NCBI GenBank assembly: GCA_016715885.1
Contig: JADJXL010000003.1
Location: 366,195 to 430,194, forward strand
DNA from: Polyangiaceae bacterium
GTDB lineage: Bacteria > Myxococcota_A > Polyangia > Polyangiales > Polyangiaceae
DNA: 64,000 bases
Direction: 5' to 3'
Positions 1 to 8,632 of this stretch are shown piece by piece. A program made the position numbers and the translations under genes. The first letter of the stretch is position 1. The number at the start of each line of letters is the position of its first letter. Under the pieces are notes generated by a model. It saw only the letters and a list, made by a program, of their open reading frames with translations. It had not been told where the DNA came from and made no database searches.

Positions 1-1
1 A

Positions 2-49
2 AGAGACTTGTTGCCGTCGTCGAGCGTGCACGGCAAGATTTACGGCTGA
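2..49 (+). CDS. C-terminal tail of an upstream gene (partial)
   Basis: A plus-strand frame open from the left edge ends in TGA at 47-49 and encodes a 15-residue tail ending VHGKIYG. Another frame is open to about 111, so this assignment is weak. It lies 58 bp before the next start and could be the end of a co-transcribed gene. No function can be read from it. Confidence 0.25.
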   Translation, partial: RDLLPSSSVHGKIYG

Positions 50-107
50 GTCGCAGGTTGTCAGGGGCGGATGCAGACAGCATGCTCGGCCACCGCTGGA
101 GGCAAAC

Positions 108-1238
108 GTGATCGAATTCGAGGATACGCAGCAGTTGATCGACGCGCTCGAGGATCGGCTGGATCAGCCGGTAAACGCGTCCTACCCGCTGCGGGAGAAG
201 GAGATCATCGGCATTTGGCGCAAGCGCTGCGTCCAAGCGCTGCACCATCTCGCCGATCGTGAGCTGTTCATCCGCAAGGACGCCTTCGGTCGCCCTCTGT
301 ACATGCATCTGCTCGACGTCGCCGATGAGCCGATGTTCGTAAACTTCGAGGATGCGCCCGGACGAACCATTCTTCTTGGCGAGATCATTCGCAACATCGC
401 AAATCCAGGCCGAATCACGCAGGGACTCAAAGGCACGTGCGCAGCCACGTGCGTCGAAATTTACATGGCGGAACGCGATCCCGCCGAGTACGCACGACTT
501 TGCGCAGGGCTCGTAACACCTCGCGGCTGCGTGACACTCCGCAACGGCGATGCGCTTTCCCGCGACGAAGACGTCCTCGCTCCCGACGAACACGAATTTC
601 GTCGCAGCCCCATCAGCCGCATTTTTCAAGTGGCTTGCATGGAATACGCCTACCCGGAGCTCGACTACCGCAACGACATCGACGCCCAGTTTCAAGGCGA
701 AGACAACACGGGAACGGGCCTGAGCTTGAAAGCCTTCGAGAGGCTGCTCGTCGCCACCTCCGGCGAAACGTGGAAGACGATCTCCGACGGGTTTGCCCCT
801 TTCGTGAAATTGCTCGGCCTCGACCCGTCCAAACTTCCCGATCTGCATCGAGACGGCATGAACATCATCGAGCGCTCGACGAGCGCCGGTGAACCGGTGT
901 TCGCCACGATCGAATTGTCGAAGGTTCGCAGCCCCATCAGGCGCGCCGCGTCGAACGGCTGTGCCGAACACGCGGCGCACAAAGTCCGCGTTCTCGCGGT
1001 CGATCGCATCAAAGGCACCGTGCTTTACGACGATCCCATGGATCCGCAGCGATCGTGGTTCGAGGGAGTCAAGAGCGACGTCATCGACAAGTACGGGCAT
1101 TGCACGATGCCCATCGAAGACTTCGACAAACTGCTGGTGGAGCTCAGTTACAAACCCCAATTCGGGCCAACTGCGCAAGCCATGACGGCTTCACCGGCGC
1201 CAGCCGAGCAAACGGTTGGTACACAAAGCATTTCCTGA
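108..1238 (+). CDS. Papain-like/C39-like cysteine peptidase-fold protein, hypothetical
   Basis: A 376-residue protein starting at GTG 108, chosen because GGAGG lies just upstream. No signal peptide is visible. Around residues 104-113 the segment TQGLKGTCAATCVE places a Gln six residues before a Cys, like the oxyanion Gln and nucleophile of papain-fold peptidases. Near residue 280 GCAEHAAHKVRVLAVD supplies a His, and a downstream Asp-rich stretch (LYDDPMD) could complete the site. This is the order Gln-Cys-His-Asp expected for a C39/papain fold, but the family assignment is inference. The C-terminal 20-30 residues are low complexity. It converges on a small minus-strand gene four bases after its stop. 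Substrate and role are unknown. Confidence 0.7.
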   Translation: MIEFEDTQQLIDALEDRLDQPVNASYPLREKEIIGIWRKRCVQALHHLADRELFIRKDAFGRPLYMHLLDVADEPMFVNFEDAPGRTILLGEIIRNIANPGRITQGLKGTCAATCVEIYMAERDPAEYARLCAGLVTPRGCVTLRNGDALSRDEDVLAPDEHEFRRSPISRIFQVACMEYAYPELDYRNDIDAQFQGEDNTGTGLSLKAFERLLVATSGETWKTISDGFAPFVKLLGLDPSKLPDLHRDGMNIIERSTSAGEPVFATIELSKVRSPIRRAASNGCAEHAAHKVRVLAVDRIKGTVLYDDPMDPQRSWFEGVKSDVIDKYGHCTMPIEDFDKLLVELSYKPQFGPTAQAMTASPAPAEQTVGTQSIS

Positions 1239-1242
1239 TCGC

Positions 1243-1422
1243 TCACGGCGTCTGCGCAGTCCCTGCCTCGGCACCTTTCGCCGCATCGACACAAATCTTC
1301 GCAACGTGATGTTCGAAGGCCCGTCGCTTCGCCTGGTGGTGGCACTTCAGGCTCGCAAAACCGGCTGCGTAACCACCGATGGTCCCCAGCGTGAGCAGCA
1401 CGATCAACAGTCGTCGTTTCAT
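1243..1422 (-). CDS. Small membrane or secreted protein, 59 aa
   Basis: The minus strand from ATG 1422-1420 reads 59 residues beginning MKRRLLIVLLTLGTIGGYAAG and ending at TGA 1245-1243. The N-terminus has two basic residues followed by a hydrophobic stretch, so it is a signal anchor or signal peptide. The rest holds single Cys residues and basic clusters. GAGG lies about 8 nt upstream of the ATG. It follows the Spy/CpxP-like gene by 70 bp on the same strand, so the two probably form an operon. No known family is recognised. Confidence 0.5.
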   Translation of the reverse strand: MKRRLLIVLLTLGTIGGYAAGFASLKCHHQAKRRAFEHHVAKICVDAAKGAEAGTAQTP

Positions 1423-1492
1423 GATTCGCCTCGTTCGTCTTCCAATTCGTTTGTGTTCAGATCATTTTTCGCGAATGTCGCGAACGTTCCCC

Positions 1493-2068
1493 TCACGCCC
1501 AACCGCCACGAAATCCGAAGCCGCCCGCGCGTTCGATCATGTCTGCGAAGCGCCTGCGTTGTTCCTCGTCGAGCGCTTCGTGTGTCTTCGCAAGTGCACC
1601 CACAGCAGCCTTGCGAAGCGCGTCGAGCGATGCGTCGTGGCGTGCGAACAGCTCACCCATCGCGGTCTCGTCGAAGCTCGAGCTACGCATCACACGCGCG
1701 ATGTCTTCGCGGCTCTTTTGCAGCTCACCACGATGCTTGCGCATCACCTCGACGAGCTCCTCGACGGCTGCTCGGATGACTTTTTCCTGGCCCGGTGTCG
1801 TGTCGAGAGCCTGGAATACGCGTCGCAAGAAGAAGAACGCCATGGGAGGCGCCCCATGCTGCCAATGTTCACGTCCGTGTGAGCGGAACGGATGGCCGCG
1901 TTCTCCTTCGACATCGTGGTCGTTCCACGCGCAAGAGCGTGTGTCATAGCCGCCGCAACCCGCGAACCGCGCGTAGTTCCGGTAGCCGAAACCACCGTGA
2001 CAAGCGCCACGACGCAGCGTGTAGACAAGGCCGATGAGGCAAGCGGTACCGACGAAGAATCCGAACAT
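1493..2068 (-). CDS. Spy/CpxP-like periplasmic stress protein
   Basis: A 191-residue protein. ATG 2068 is preferred over the longer frame because AGAGGAG lies 6-7 nt upstream and the first residues (MFGFFVGTACLIGLVYTL) form a membrane or export segment. Residues 25-90 are rich in Gly, His and Arg. The last 110 residues are helical and charged, with repeated patterns around PGQEKVIRAAVEEL and EALDEEQRRRFADMIE, the arrangement of the LTXXQ/Spy/CpxP and CnrX-type periplasmic sensor chaperones. Such proteins guard envelope proteins or sense metal or envelope stress. The His-rich part would suit metal binding. Family placement is by helix pattern only. Confidence 0.6.
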   Translation of the reverse strand: MFGFFVGTACLIGLVYTLRRGACHGGFGYRNYARFAGCGGYDTRSCAWNDHDVEGERGHPFRSHGREHWQHGAPPMAFFFLRRVFQALDTTPGQEKVIRAAVEELVEVMRKHRGELQKSREDIARVMRSSSFDETAMGELFARHDASLDALRKAAVGALAKTHEALDEEQRRRFADMIERAGGFGFRGGWA

Positions 2069-2219
2069 GTTTCGACTCCTCTGCGGCTTTCTGGCGCCGC
2101 ATTTCGTTCTGGAGCGAAACATCGATCACGTATGTGAAGGGACAGCCCCGACGAGTGTGAAGAAGAGCAAAGCTCAAAGAGTGGCGTCGGTGTACGAGCC
2201 GCGGCTATAGTTCCGATCG

Positions 2220-3491
2220 ATGTGGCGCTGGCTCGTGCTGGTCTTGCTCATCGCTCCAGCATGTGGAGCGGCTGCTGCACCACCTCCCAAGGTCGTGGGG
2301 GCCGTGTCGCCTGCGGCAACGCACGCGGACAAACCCCCATCGCCTCCGCCCGCGCCTACGGTGAAAATCATCGTGGCGACGGACGTTCCGGCGGATCCCA
2401 ATGCCGCGGATGAGCCCTCTTACCCCGTCGCGACAGACGAGGACGAGCAGGAAGAGCTCGACGACGATCACGACGACGAAACGTCGGACGCGCCCGTTGC
2501 CGAAGCCGAGCCCGCCGTGCGCGCGGTTCGTCCTGCTCCACCAAAGTCGCCGCTGCTTACGCTGAGCGCTGCGGACCTCGAGAAACGCTACAAGAAAGAT
2601 CCGGCATCCGTAGGACCGCTCGCGCTCGGAACACCCAACGCAGGAGCTCTCGTCAACGGCGTGCAGATGCCGAAGAGCGACAAGTGGATCGTGCAGGATC
2701 CTTCGTGCGCATGGGGCACGCAGGAGACGATCGACGGGATCGCGCGGAGCATCGAGAAGGTCGTGGCGGAACATCCGGGCGCGCCGCCGCTTGCGATTGG
2801 GCACATCAGCTCGAAGCGCGGAGGGCACCTTTCGCCGCACAAGAGCCACCAATCGGGACGCGATGTCGATCTCGGCTACTACCACTCACCGCCGAAGTCG
2901 GTGTTTGTCCGAGGCACCGAGAAAAACTTGGACCTCGAACGAACGTACGCCCTCATCAAGACCATCGTCACGGAAACGGACACGGAGCTCGTCCTCGTCG
3001 ACACGGCGATTCAGCGCATGCTCGTGAAGTACGCGCTTTCGCACGGCGAAGACGAAGCGTTCGTGGATCGATTGTTTCAGGTTCGTAACAAGCATCCGCG
3101 CCCGTACGTGCGTCACGCGCGCGGGCATGCGAACCATCTGCACGTACGTTTTTCGAGTCCGATTGCGCAAACGCTGGGACGGCGCGCGGAAACGTTCTTG
3201 AAGCGCGAGAGGGTTGCGCCGCCGCACGTCGGACAAACCTACGTCATGCACAAGGCACGTAACGGCGACACGCTCCACGTGCTCGCCAAGCGCTACGGCA
3301 CGACCGTCGAAGCGATTCAGTCAGCGAACAGCCTGAAGACGATCGATCTCAAGATGGGGCGAACCTACAAGATCCCCGTCCCCAAAGCTCCTGCGAAGGC
3401 TGCGGCCAAACCGACACCCAAGACAAAGCCCAAGACCACACCGCGCACCGCTGCCAAAGGGCACAAGGCGGGCGCGGCCGCTCGAAAGTGA
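2220..3491 (+). CDS. Penicillin-insensitive murein endopeptidase (M74/MepA-like) with C-terminal LysM
   Basis: A 423-residue envelope enzyme predicted to cut D,D peptide crosslinks in peptidoglycan. The N-terminus (MWRWLVLVLLIAPACG) is a lipoprotein signal. Residues 20-125 are a Pro/Ala/Asp-rich linker. The M74 domain spans about residues 125-320: HISSKRGGHLSPHKSH followed by SGRDVDLGYY gives the HxxGRDVD zinc motif, and HARGHANHLHVRF supplies the final His ligands. A LysM domain (about residues 345-390, GDTLHVLAKRYGTTVEAI) would anchor it to glycan. The C-terminus is a Lys/Pro/Ala-rich tail. It is 30 bp upstream of the next gene on the same strand. Confidence 0.88.
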   Translation: MWRWLVLVLLIAPACGAAAAPPPKVVGAVSPAATHADKPPSPPPAPTVKIIVATDVPADPNAADEPSYPVATDEDEQEELDDDHDDETSDAPVAEAEPAVRAVRPAPPKSPLLTLSAADLEKRYKKDPASVGPLALGTPNAGALVNGVQMPKSDKWIVQDPSCAWGTQETIDGIARSIEKVVAEHPGAPPLAIGHISSKRGGHLSPHKSHQSGRDVDLGYYHSPPKSVFVRGTEKNLDLERTYALIKTIVTETDTELVLVDTAIQRMLVKYALSHGEDEAFVDRLFQVRNKHPRPYVRHARGHANHLHVRFSSPIAQTLGRRAETFLKRERVAPPHVGQTYVMHKARNGDTLHVLAKRYGTTVEAIQSANSLKTIDLKMGRTYKIPVPKAPAKAAAKPTPKTKPKTTPRTAAKGHKAGAAARK

Positions 3492-3520
3492 AGTAGGCCC
3501 CGACAAACCCGAGGTAGACG

Positions 3521-3806
3521 ATGGACTACCGCAATGACCTCGAAGCATCCCGGCTCCGCATCAACACGCTCGAAGCCAAGCTCGAGGAAAGCAAGGCATC
3601 GCTCGAAGCGCGCGAAGCAGAGCTCGCCGAATGCAAGGTTGAGCGGGATCGGTTGCGACAAACCGGTGCAGCCAAACCTGCTCCGTCGCGTTGGTACTTG
3701 CTCAACGTCGCCGTCATTTCGTTCGTCGTGGGAACGGGATTCGGGGCCGGATTCGGGCTCATGATCAGTCTTCCAGCAGAAACTGTGGTTGAACCGGGCA
3801 GCTCCC
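3521..3806 (+). CDS. N-terminal half of AgmX/PglI-type protein (coiled coil plus TM), frameshifted
   Basis: From ATG 3521 the frame encodes a coiled coil (residues 1-45, rich in Glu, Leu and Arg) and then one membrane helix (YLLNVAVISFVVGTGFGAGF). From about 3806 the same frame turns into Arg/Cys/Ser-rich sequence with no family character, although it stays open to 4282. The logical continuation is the +1 frame. Removing one base from CCCC at 3804-3807 gives GSSLATVTEDGPKAAG in one uninterrupted reading. I therefore treat 3521-4340 as one gene split by a single-base insertion or sequence error. The protein would be an inner-membrane protein with a periplasmic or cytoplasmic Pro-rich arm. Confidence 0.65.
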
Positions 3807-4340
3807 CTTGCGACCGTCACCGAAGACGGGCCGAAGGCTGCAGGACGTGCAAACGTGCCGCCTCCAGTGCCTCGACCGCCCCCTGCAACGGATCAAGGGC
3901 GTGCAGCCGTGCCGCAAGAAGAGCCGCGACCACCCACCGCAACCATTGCAGGTCAAACGGGATCCGAAGGCAGCACGGAGCCAGATGCAGCGCCGGCAGT
4001 GACGATCACGGGGCACACGGGACTCGACGAAGACACCAAGAGCATCACGTCGATCATCGACACTGCACGTCCCAAAGTGCGCGACTGCTACCGCGCGCAA
4101 GCCAAGAGCAAACCCGATGCCGCGGGCAGCCTCAAAGTCATCTTCGACATCGATGCCAAAGGCCGCGTTTCGGACGTCAAAATCAAGCCCATATCCGCAT
4201 ACTCGCAGCCCTGGTGGGACAAAAACTTCGAGACATGCGTCGGCGCCGCCTATCGCAAGCTCGAGTTTCCGTCGTCAAGTAGCTCGCGCACGACCGCCGA
4301 AGCCAACTACTTCTTGTCGGCCCTCGATTTGCGCTTGTGA
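3789..4340 (+). CDS. AgmX/PglI C-terminal domain protein (C-terminal half)
   Basis: The frame is open from 3765 and can start at TTG 3789, but its natural N-terminus is the coiled-coil/TM gene at 3521. It holds a Pro/Ala-rich linker (about 70 residues) and a C-terminal domain of about 95 residues containing ARPKVRDCYRAQAK, GSLKVIFDIDAKGRVSDV and the paired Cys of FETCVGAAYRKLEFP. This is the TonB-like AgmX/PglI C-terminal domain common in myxobacteria, linked in Myxococcus to gliding motility. Function here is inferred only from the domain. Confidence 0.75.
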   Translation: MNRAAPLATVTEDGPKAAGRANVPPPVPRPPPATDQGRAAVPQEEPRPPTATIAGQTGSEGSTEPDAAPAVTITGHTGLDEDTKSITSIIDTARPKVRDCYRAQAKSKPDAAGSLKVIFDIDAKGRVSDVKIKPISAYSQPWWDKNFETCVGAAYRKLEFPSSSSSRTTAEANYFLSALDLRL

Positions 4341-4385
4341 ATTCTGGTCCACCCGCACGCGTGGCAGAAGTATGCTCGCTCCACC

Positions 4386-6074
4386 GTGCGTTTGTCCCTG
4401 CCCCATCATCACGTTTTGCAGGTGAGCGCCGCGTTCGTCGCGGCATGCGGAGCGCTCGCGTGCACGCCGCAGCAGGTCTTCATCGAGAAGCCCTGTCCGC
4501 CCGTCGAGTACCCCGTGGTGAATGCGCCGCTTCCAGCGGTTTCGCCATCCGATGCCGCCGCACATCGAACGCTCGATCTTCATCTCGCACCAACGCGTGA
4601 CGACGCCGGCCAAATCGCAGCCATCGATGTCACCATGCGATTTTCCGTGCCTCCCGTCGATTTCGGCGAGACAAACCCGATCGTCCTGCACTTCGCCTCT
4701 CGAAGCGCAACAGCAGCAATGGCCGATCGCATCGAGGATCTCGCGGCGCGCGACAGTGAAGGAAGTCTCGCCTTGCGGCGCGTGGCCGCAGCCGAATCGA
4801 GCAAGCCTGGAGCCATCGAATGGCGTAGCGAGCGGCGAGCGCGCGGGCCCGTAACGGTCAATTATCGATTCGAATTGCCTCCTGCAGACGCTGCACCGGA
4901 TGAATTCGCGACGAGCGCCGCTGGCATACTTGGCATTGGCCGAGCGCTTTTTTTGCTGCCGTCGACGACCGAATCGCACACGATCCGCATTCGGTGGGAC
5001 TTGCAGGCACTCGGCTCGGACGCTCGAGGTTTTTCGACTTTTGGGACGGAGGAAGCCGTCGTGGAAGAGCCGCCATCGGCGCTCGAAGGTGCCATCTGGG
5101 CAGCCGGGTCGCTCCACGCAATTGCCATCATTTCCACACCAGCAAACACGCCCCCAGGCGTCCGATTTCGATGGATTACGCTTGGTAAGAGTCCATTCGA
5201 CGTGCTCGATGTGGCTCCGTGGGCAAACCGCGCGTGGCTTTCAGCGCGCACGGTAGCCTCCGATAATCCGGAATTACAATTCGACCTTTTTGTTCGTCCA
5301 ACGGGAAAGACCGGGCAACGTTTCGACGTCGGCGTGTTCGGACGCAGCGCCATTGCCACCGTCGACAACGAATCTACATTCGGTTGGCCAGAAAAACTAT
5401 CCGTCACACGAGCTTTCATCCGTAGCGCTCGTGGCCCGAACCTCATGAACGTTCGCTGGTTCGACGAAGGGTTTGCCACGTACAATGCGCTCGAAACACT
5501 GCGCCGTTCGAGTCTCGCCAGTCCGGCTGACATTGCATCCGAGCTTGCGAAGCGGGCCGAACGCTATTTTGCGTCGCCGTGGCTCCGCACTGCCCTCGCG
5601 ACACTCGAAGCAAAAGGCAACACGACCGCAATTGAGCACGCCGATGATCGCGGAATGCTGTATGCGGCCGAGCTCGATGCAAAAATTCGAGCCAGCAGCA
5701 GCGGAAAACGATCACTCGAAGATTTCCTTCGAATGGTCGCACAACAAACGCCAACAGACGCGGCGTCTGGTCCGCAATCGACCGGCGTCGGTGCCACGAC
5801 ATTCAGAACCCTGCTCGAGAAAGAGCTCGGCGCAGAAGCGGTTTCCCGATTCGCCGACGTCATCGAGAAAGCATCGGCAACCGTGAACATCCCCGACGAT
5901 GCATTCGGGCCGTGTTTCAAGAAGGTGAAAAAGAAGATTCAGCGCGAGGAGGGCGAGAGCAAAAAGCGCGAGAGTGTCGATGGTTTTACCTGGTCACTCG
6001 TGCCAAAGCTCCCGCCGAGTTGCGCCAATGCGACGTCGACGCCTCAAGTCGGCGGCTTGCAGAAGACGCCGTAG
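4386..6074 (+). CDS. Gluzincin (M1/M61)-like lipoprotein lacking the HEXXH motif
   Basis: A 562-residue lipoprotein beginning at GTG 4386, with lipobox GALAC at about residue 26. The first 250 residues are beta-rich, like the N-terminal domain of M1/M61 aminopeptidases. Near residue 350 the segment RWFDEGFATYNALE matches the conserved WFxEGFAxY region that gives the third zinc ligand of gluzincins. The preceding HEXXH helix should lie about 20 residues earlier. That position reads SVTRAFIRSARGPN with no His or HExxH. The zinc site therefore looks lost, pointing to a binding or scaffold role. Its 3' end overlaps the convergent FG-GAP gene by 31 bp. Confidence 0.7.
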   Translation: MRLSLPHHHVLQVSAAFVAACGALACTPQQVFIEKPCPPVEYPVVNAPLPAVSPSDAAAHRTLDLHLAPTRDDAGQIAAIDVTMRFSVPPVDFGETNPIVLHFASRSATAAMADRIEDLAARDSEGSLALRRVAAAESSKPGAIEWRSERRARGPVTVNYRFELPPADAAPDEFATSAAGILGIGRALFLLPSTTESHTIRIRWDLQALGSDARGFSTFGTEEAVVEEPPSALEGAIWAAGSLHAIAIISTPANTPPGVRFRWITLGKSPFDVLDVAPWANRAWLSARTVASDNPELQFDLFVRPTGKTGQRFDVGVFGRSAIATVDNESTFGWPEKLSVTRAFIRSARGPNLMNVRWFDEGFATYNALETLRRSSLASPADIASELAKRAERYFASPWLRTALATLEAKGNTTAIEHADDRGMLYAAELDAKIRASSSGKRSLEDFLRMVAQQTPTDAASGPQSTGVGATTFRTLLEKELGAEAVSRFADVIEKASATVNIPDDAFGPCFKKVKKKIQREEGESKKRESVDGFTWSLVPKLPPSCANATSTPQVGGLQKTP

Positions 6075-8560
6075 ATCGTTCCGAGGTTGTTGCCGGGTTT
6101 GCATTCGGCATAAGCACCGTCGTCATTGGGAATGACGGTGACATCGACCTTTTCGCTCTCGATTTGCGGAGGCATGGTCCATACGCAGCTTACGAGTCGG
6201 CATTCTTCGGGTAGAATGATTTCCGTCGTTTTCGCCTCGCAAACCTTTTGAGCTCCAACGTAGAAGCCAACGGATAGCCCCGCCGCGACCGGATCCGCGC
6301 CGCGATTGCAGATGGGAGCGCCAATTTCGACGCCCGCGCCCGTACACGCGTATTGCTCGCTTGCTCCAGCCGTTGGATCACCCGTTGCGGCCCCATTGGC
6401 ATTGCCAGGAACGTTTTGGCGGAAATTGTTGAGGTCTGGATCGTCCCAATTGTTCGTCCACGCGCTCGTCTGAGGAATGGTACCGTCTTCTTGCACGTGC
6501 GTCACGGCGTACGGATGCTGATTCCAAATGGTCCTCGAGCGAACCCACTTGTCGTTGGTATCCGAATAAACGCGAATGCCGGAGACGCCATGCGGGTGAC
6601 CCGCCCGGCACGTATTGCCTGCTCCGGGCGTGCCCGCAGGCGGCGGCGCGCACTTGAAGCCTTCTTCAATGCACGCAGCGTCGTCATTTGCGCTGCAGCA
6701 TTGCTTGGTTTCCATGCAGCGGCAAAGCCCCGCATCGCAAACGCCCGAAAGGCACTCGCTATTCGTCGTGCAACGTACGCCGGGGAATTGCGGGTCGACT
6801 CCATTCGCGTCGAGGGTTTGGCAAACGATACCCGTTCCATCGGGCGAACACGCCTTGTTGGAGGGTGTTACGAGGTCCGCGCGGAAATTTCCGTCGACAT
6901 CGGCAATGAGCGGGTTTTCGTACCACGTGCACGACGAGCGGTATTGGCTGAAAAGTACGTCGCCCGTATCACCGTCGTACACGCGGACGAAGCATTCATC
7001 ACCGTAAACGACTTCGCTCGAGCCATCGGCTTCGAAATCGAATACGCTCGATCCCGTCACGTTCGACGAGAGATCTTGCGTGGAGCGCGACCAGAGAATG
7101 TAGCTCCCCGGAGCACACGTGGCGCCGGCGAAATCGCAGGGCCCCGCATTGCACGTTCCACCCGGCCGAGGAGCCGCGCCGCAATCGATGTCGTAAATGG
7201 TGTAGAACGCTTGACCGGCAACGGCCACCTCGGGCAAACCATCGCCGTCGAAATCGCTGATCGTTGGAGGCCCGCCGCCCCCTGCACCAGGAACGGCCAC
7301 CGGAGGTTGAGCAAGCGTGCCGTCAATGGCGTAGACCATGACGAAACTGTTGCGGACGACGGCAATTTCGGGGTTCTTCTCCGGAATGCCATCGCCGTAC
7401 GCACCGAAATTCGCCACGGCCACGTGACCGGGTGCGGACGCATTTGCGCCGGGGAAACCAGGTTCTTGCGCCCACGCGCCGCCGACCCATTCCCAAATGA
7501 ATTGCCCATTCGTGAATTCGATGTTCGGGTCCTGATCGAGGTTTGCAACAACCGAGAAGAGGCCCGCCGAATAACTTGCGTACCCAGCCGGAGCTCCCGC
7601 GGCCAGCGTACCGTCGGATCGAAGCACAGCGCCTTCGCGAATGATTTCGGGTTTGCCGTCGTCGTCGATGTCGTGAATGGACGGCCCGCCCCATCCCACG
7701 GGACACCGGTGATTGCCCCCATCACACGGACCTCCCACGATGCCCGCCTGAAACGGCGACTTCCACAAAAGACCCCACGTTCCATTTTTGCGCGTGAATG
7801 CAAGCGTGGAACCATCAGCCCCGTACGCGACGATTTCAGCAACGCCATCGCCATCGAGATCTCCCGACGCAAGCGTCGCCGATGAAACGGTATAATCGGG
7901 GATGCCGTCGTTATCGAGGTCCGTGCCGCCGAGGTTGGCTTCGAGCGTGCAATCGGAACCGCGAAGCACGCGAATCACGCCGAGATCCTCGGTGTAATTG
8001 CCGACGACCGTCGCCGTGAAGCTTGCCGCAATGCTCGGAGGCCCCGCCGCGGCAGGCTTGTTGAAATTGACGACGATGGGCGTACCTTGCACGTCGACGT
8101 GCTGGGGAAAAGCATCTCCGTCGGGTGCTTTGGCGAATTCACACTTGACCCGTGGCGAAAAAATGCCCGCTGCAATCACATTGATGCAGCTTGGATCATT
8201 GCCAGGCATTTTGCCTTCCCACGGCAAACACTGCTTCGTCGTGGGATCGCAATACGTGTCGTTTTTACACTGTGCGTCGCTCGTGCACCCTCCAATCGGT
8301 ACGCACACGCCGTGCGAACACACTTGCGTCGGATCGCACACCGGATTGCATGTACCGGAAAAACCGCCGGATCCAGATACCGGACCGACGAAAGAACCGC
8401 CTTCGCCTCCTTGCCCTCCGGTCGCTGCTCCGCCCATGCCACCAGCACCGCTCGTCGTCACTTGCCCAGTTTCCGTGCACCCTTGCGATGCTGCCGGAAG
8501 AGCGAGCGCGAGCATTGCGCATGCGACAAACCAGGATCTTCGCACGGCTCGTGATTCCAT
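6044..8560 (-). CDS. FG-GAP/VCBS-repeat lipoprotein with CARDB-like C-terminus
   Basis: An 838-residue exported lipoprotein. The signal (MESRAVRRSWFVACAMLALALPAASQGC) ends in a lipobox Cys and is followed by a Gly/Ser/Thr linker. Residues 60-100 hold Cys-rich short motifs. Residues 180-560 contain repeated calcium-loop sequences such as DLDNDGIPDY, DLDGDGVAEI, DIDDDGKPEI and DFDGDGLPEV, the hallmark of FG-GAP/VCBS beta-propeller repeats. A second Cys-rich patch lies at about residues 600-660. The last 90 residues resemble a CARDB-like beta domain. It is probably displayed on the outer membrane. No enzyme motif is seen. Confidence 0.85.
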   Translation of the reverse strand: MESRAVRRSWFVACAMLALALPAASQGCTETGQVTTSGAGGMGGAATGGQGGEGGSFVGPVSGSGGFSGTCNPVCDPTQVCSHGVCVPIGGCTSDAQCKNDTYCDPTTKQCLPWEGKMPGNDPSCINVIAAGIFSPRVKCEFAKAPDGDAFPQHVDVQGTPIVVNFNKPAAAGPPSIAASFTATVVGNYTEDLGVIRVLRGSDCTLEANLGGTDLDNDGIPDYTVSSATLASGDLDGDGVAEIVAYGADGSTLAFTRKNGTWGLLWKSPFQAGIVGGPCDGGNHRCPVGWGGPSIHDIDDDGKPEIIREGAVLRSDGTLAAGAPAGYASYSAGLFSVVANLDQDPNIEFTNGQFIWEWVGGAWAQEPGFPGANASAPGHVAVANFGAYGDGIPEKNPEIAVVRNSFVMVYAIDGTLAQPPVAVPGAGGGGPPTISDFDGDGLPEVAVAGQAFYTIYDIDCGAAPRPGGTCNAGPCDFAGATCAPGSYILWSRSTQDLSSNVTGSSVFDFEADGSSEVVYGDECFVRVYDGDTGDVLFSQYRSSCTWYENPLIADVDGNFRADLVTPSNKACSPDGTGIVCQTLDANGVDPQFPGVRCTTNSECLSGVCDAGLCRCMETKQCCSANDDAACIEEGFKCAPPPAGTPGAGNTCRAGHPHGVSGIRVYSDTNDKWVRSRTIWNQHPYAVTHVQEDGTIPQTSAWTNNWDDPDLNNFRQNVPGNANGAATGDPTAGASEQYACTGAGVEIGAPICNRGADPVAAGLSVGFYVGAQKVCEAKTTEIILPEECRLVSCVWTMPPQIESEKVDVTVIPNDDGAYAECKPGNNLGTIYGVFCKPPT

Positions 8561-8632
8561 AAGCTCCTCACATTCGATCGTGTCACGGCAGATGACCGTG
8601 AGCGACCATGTTCGCCACTTGGCCGAGCTTTT

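Noticed and set aside
6353..7885. 510-residue plus-strand frame antisense to the FG-GAP lipoprotein
   Set aside because: Arg-rich shadow; the calcium-loop repeats lie on the minus strand.
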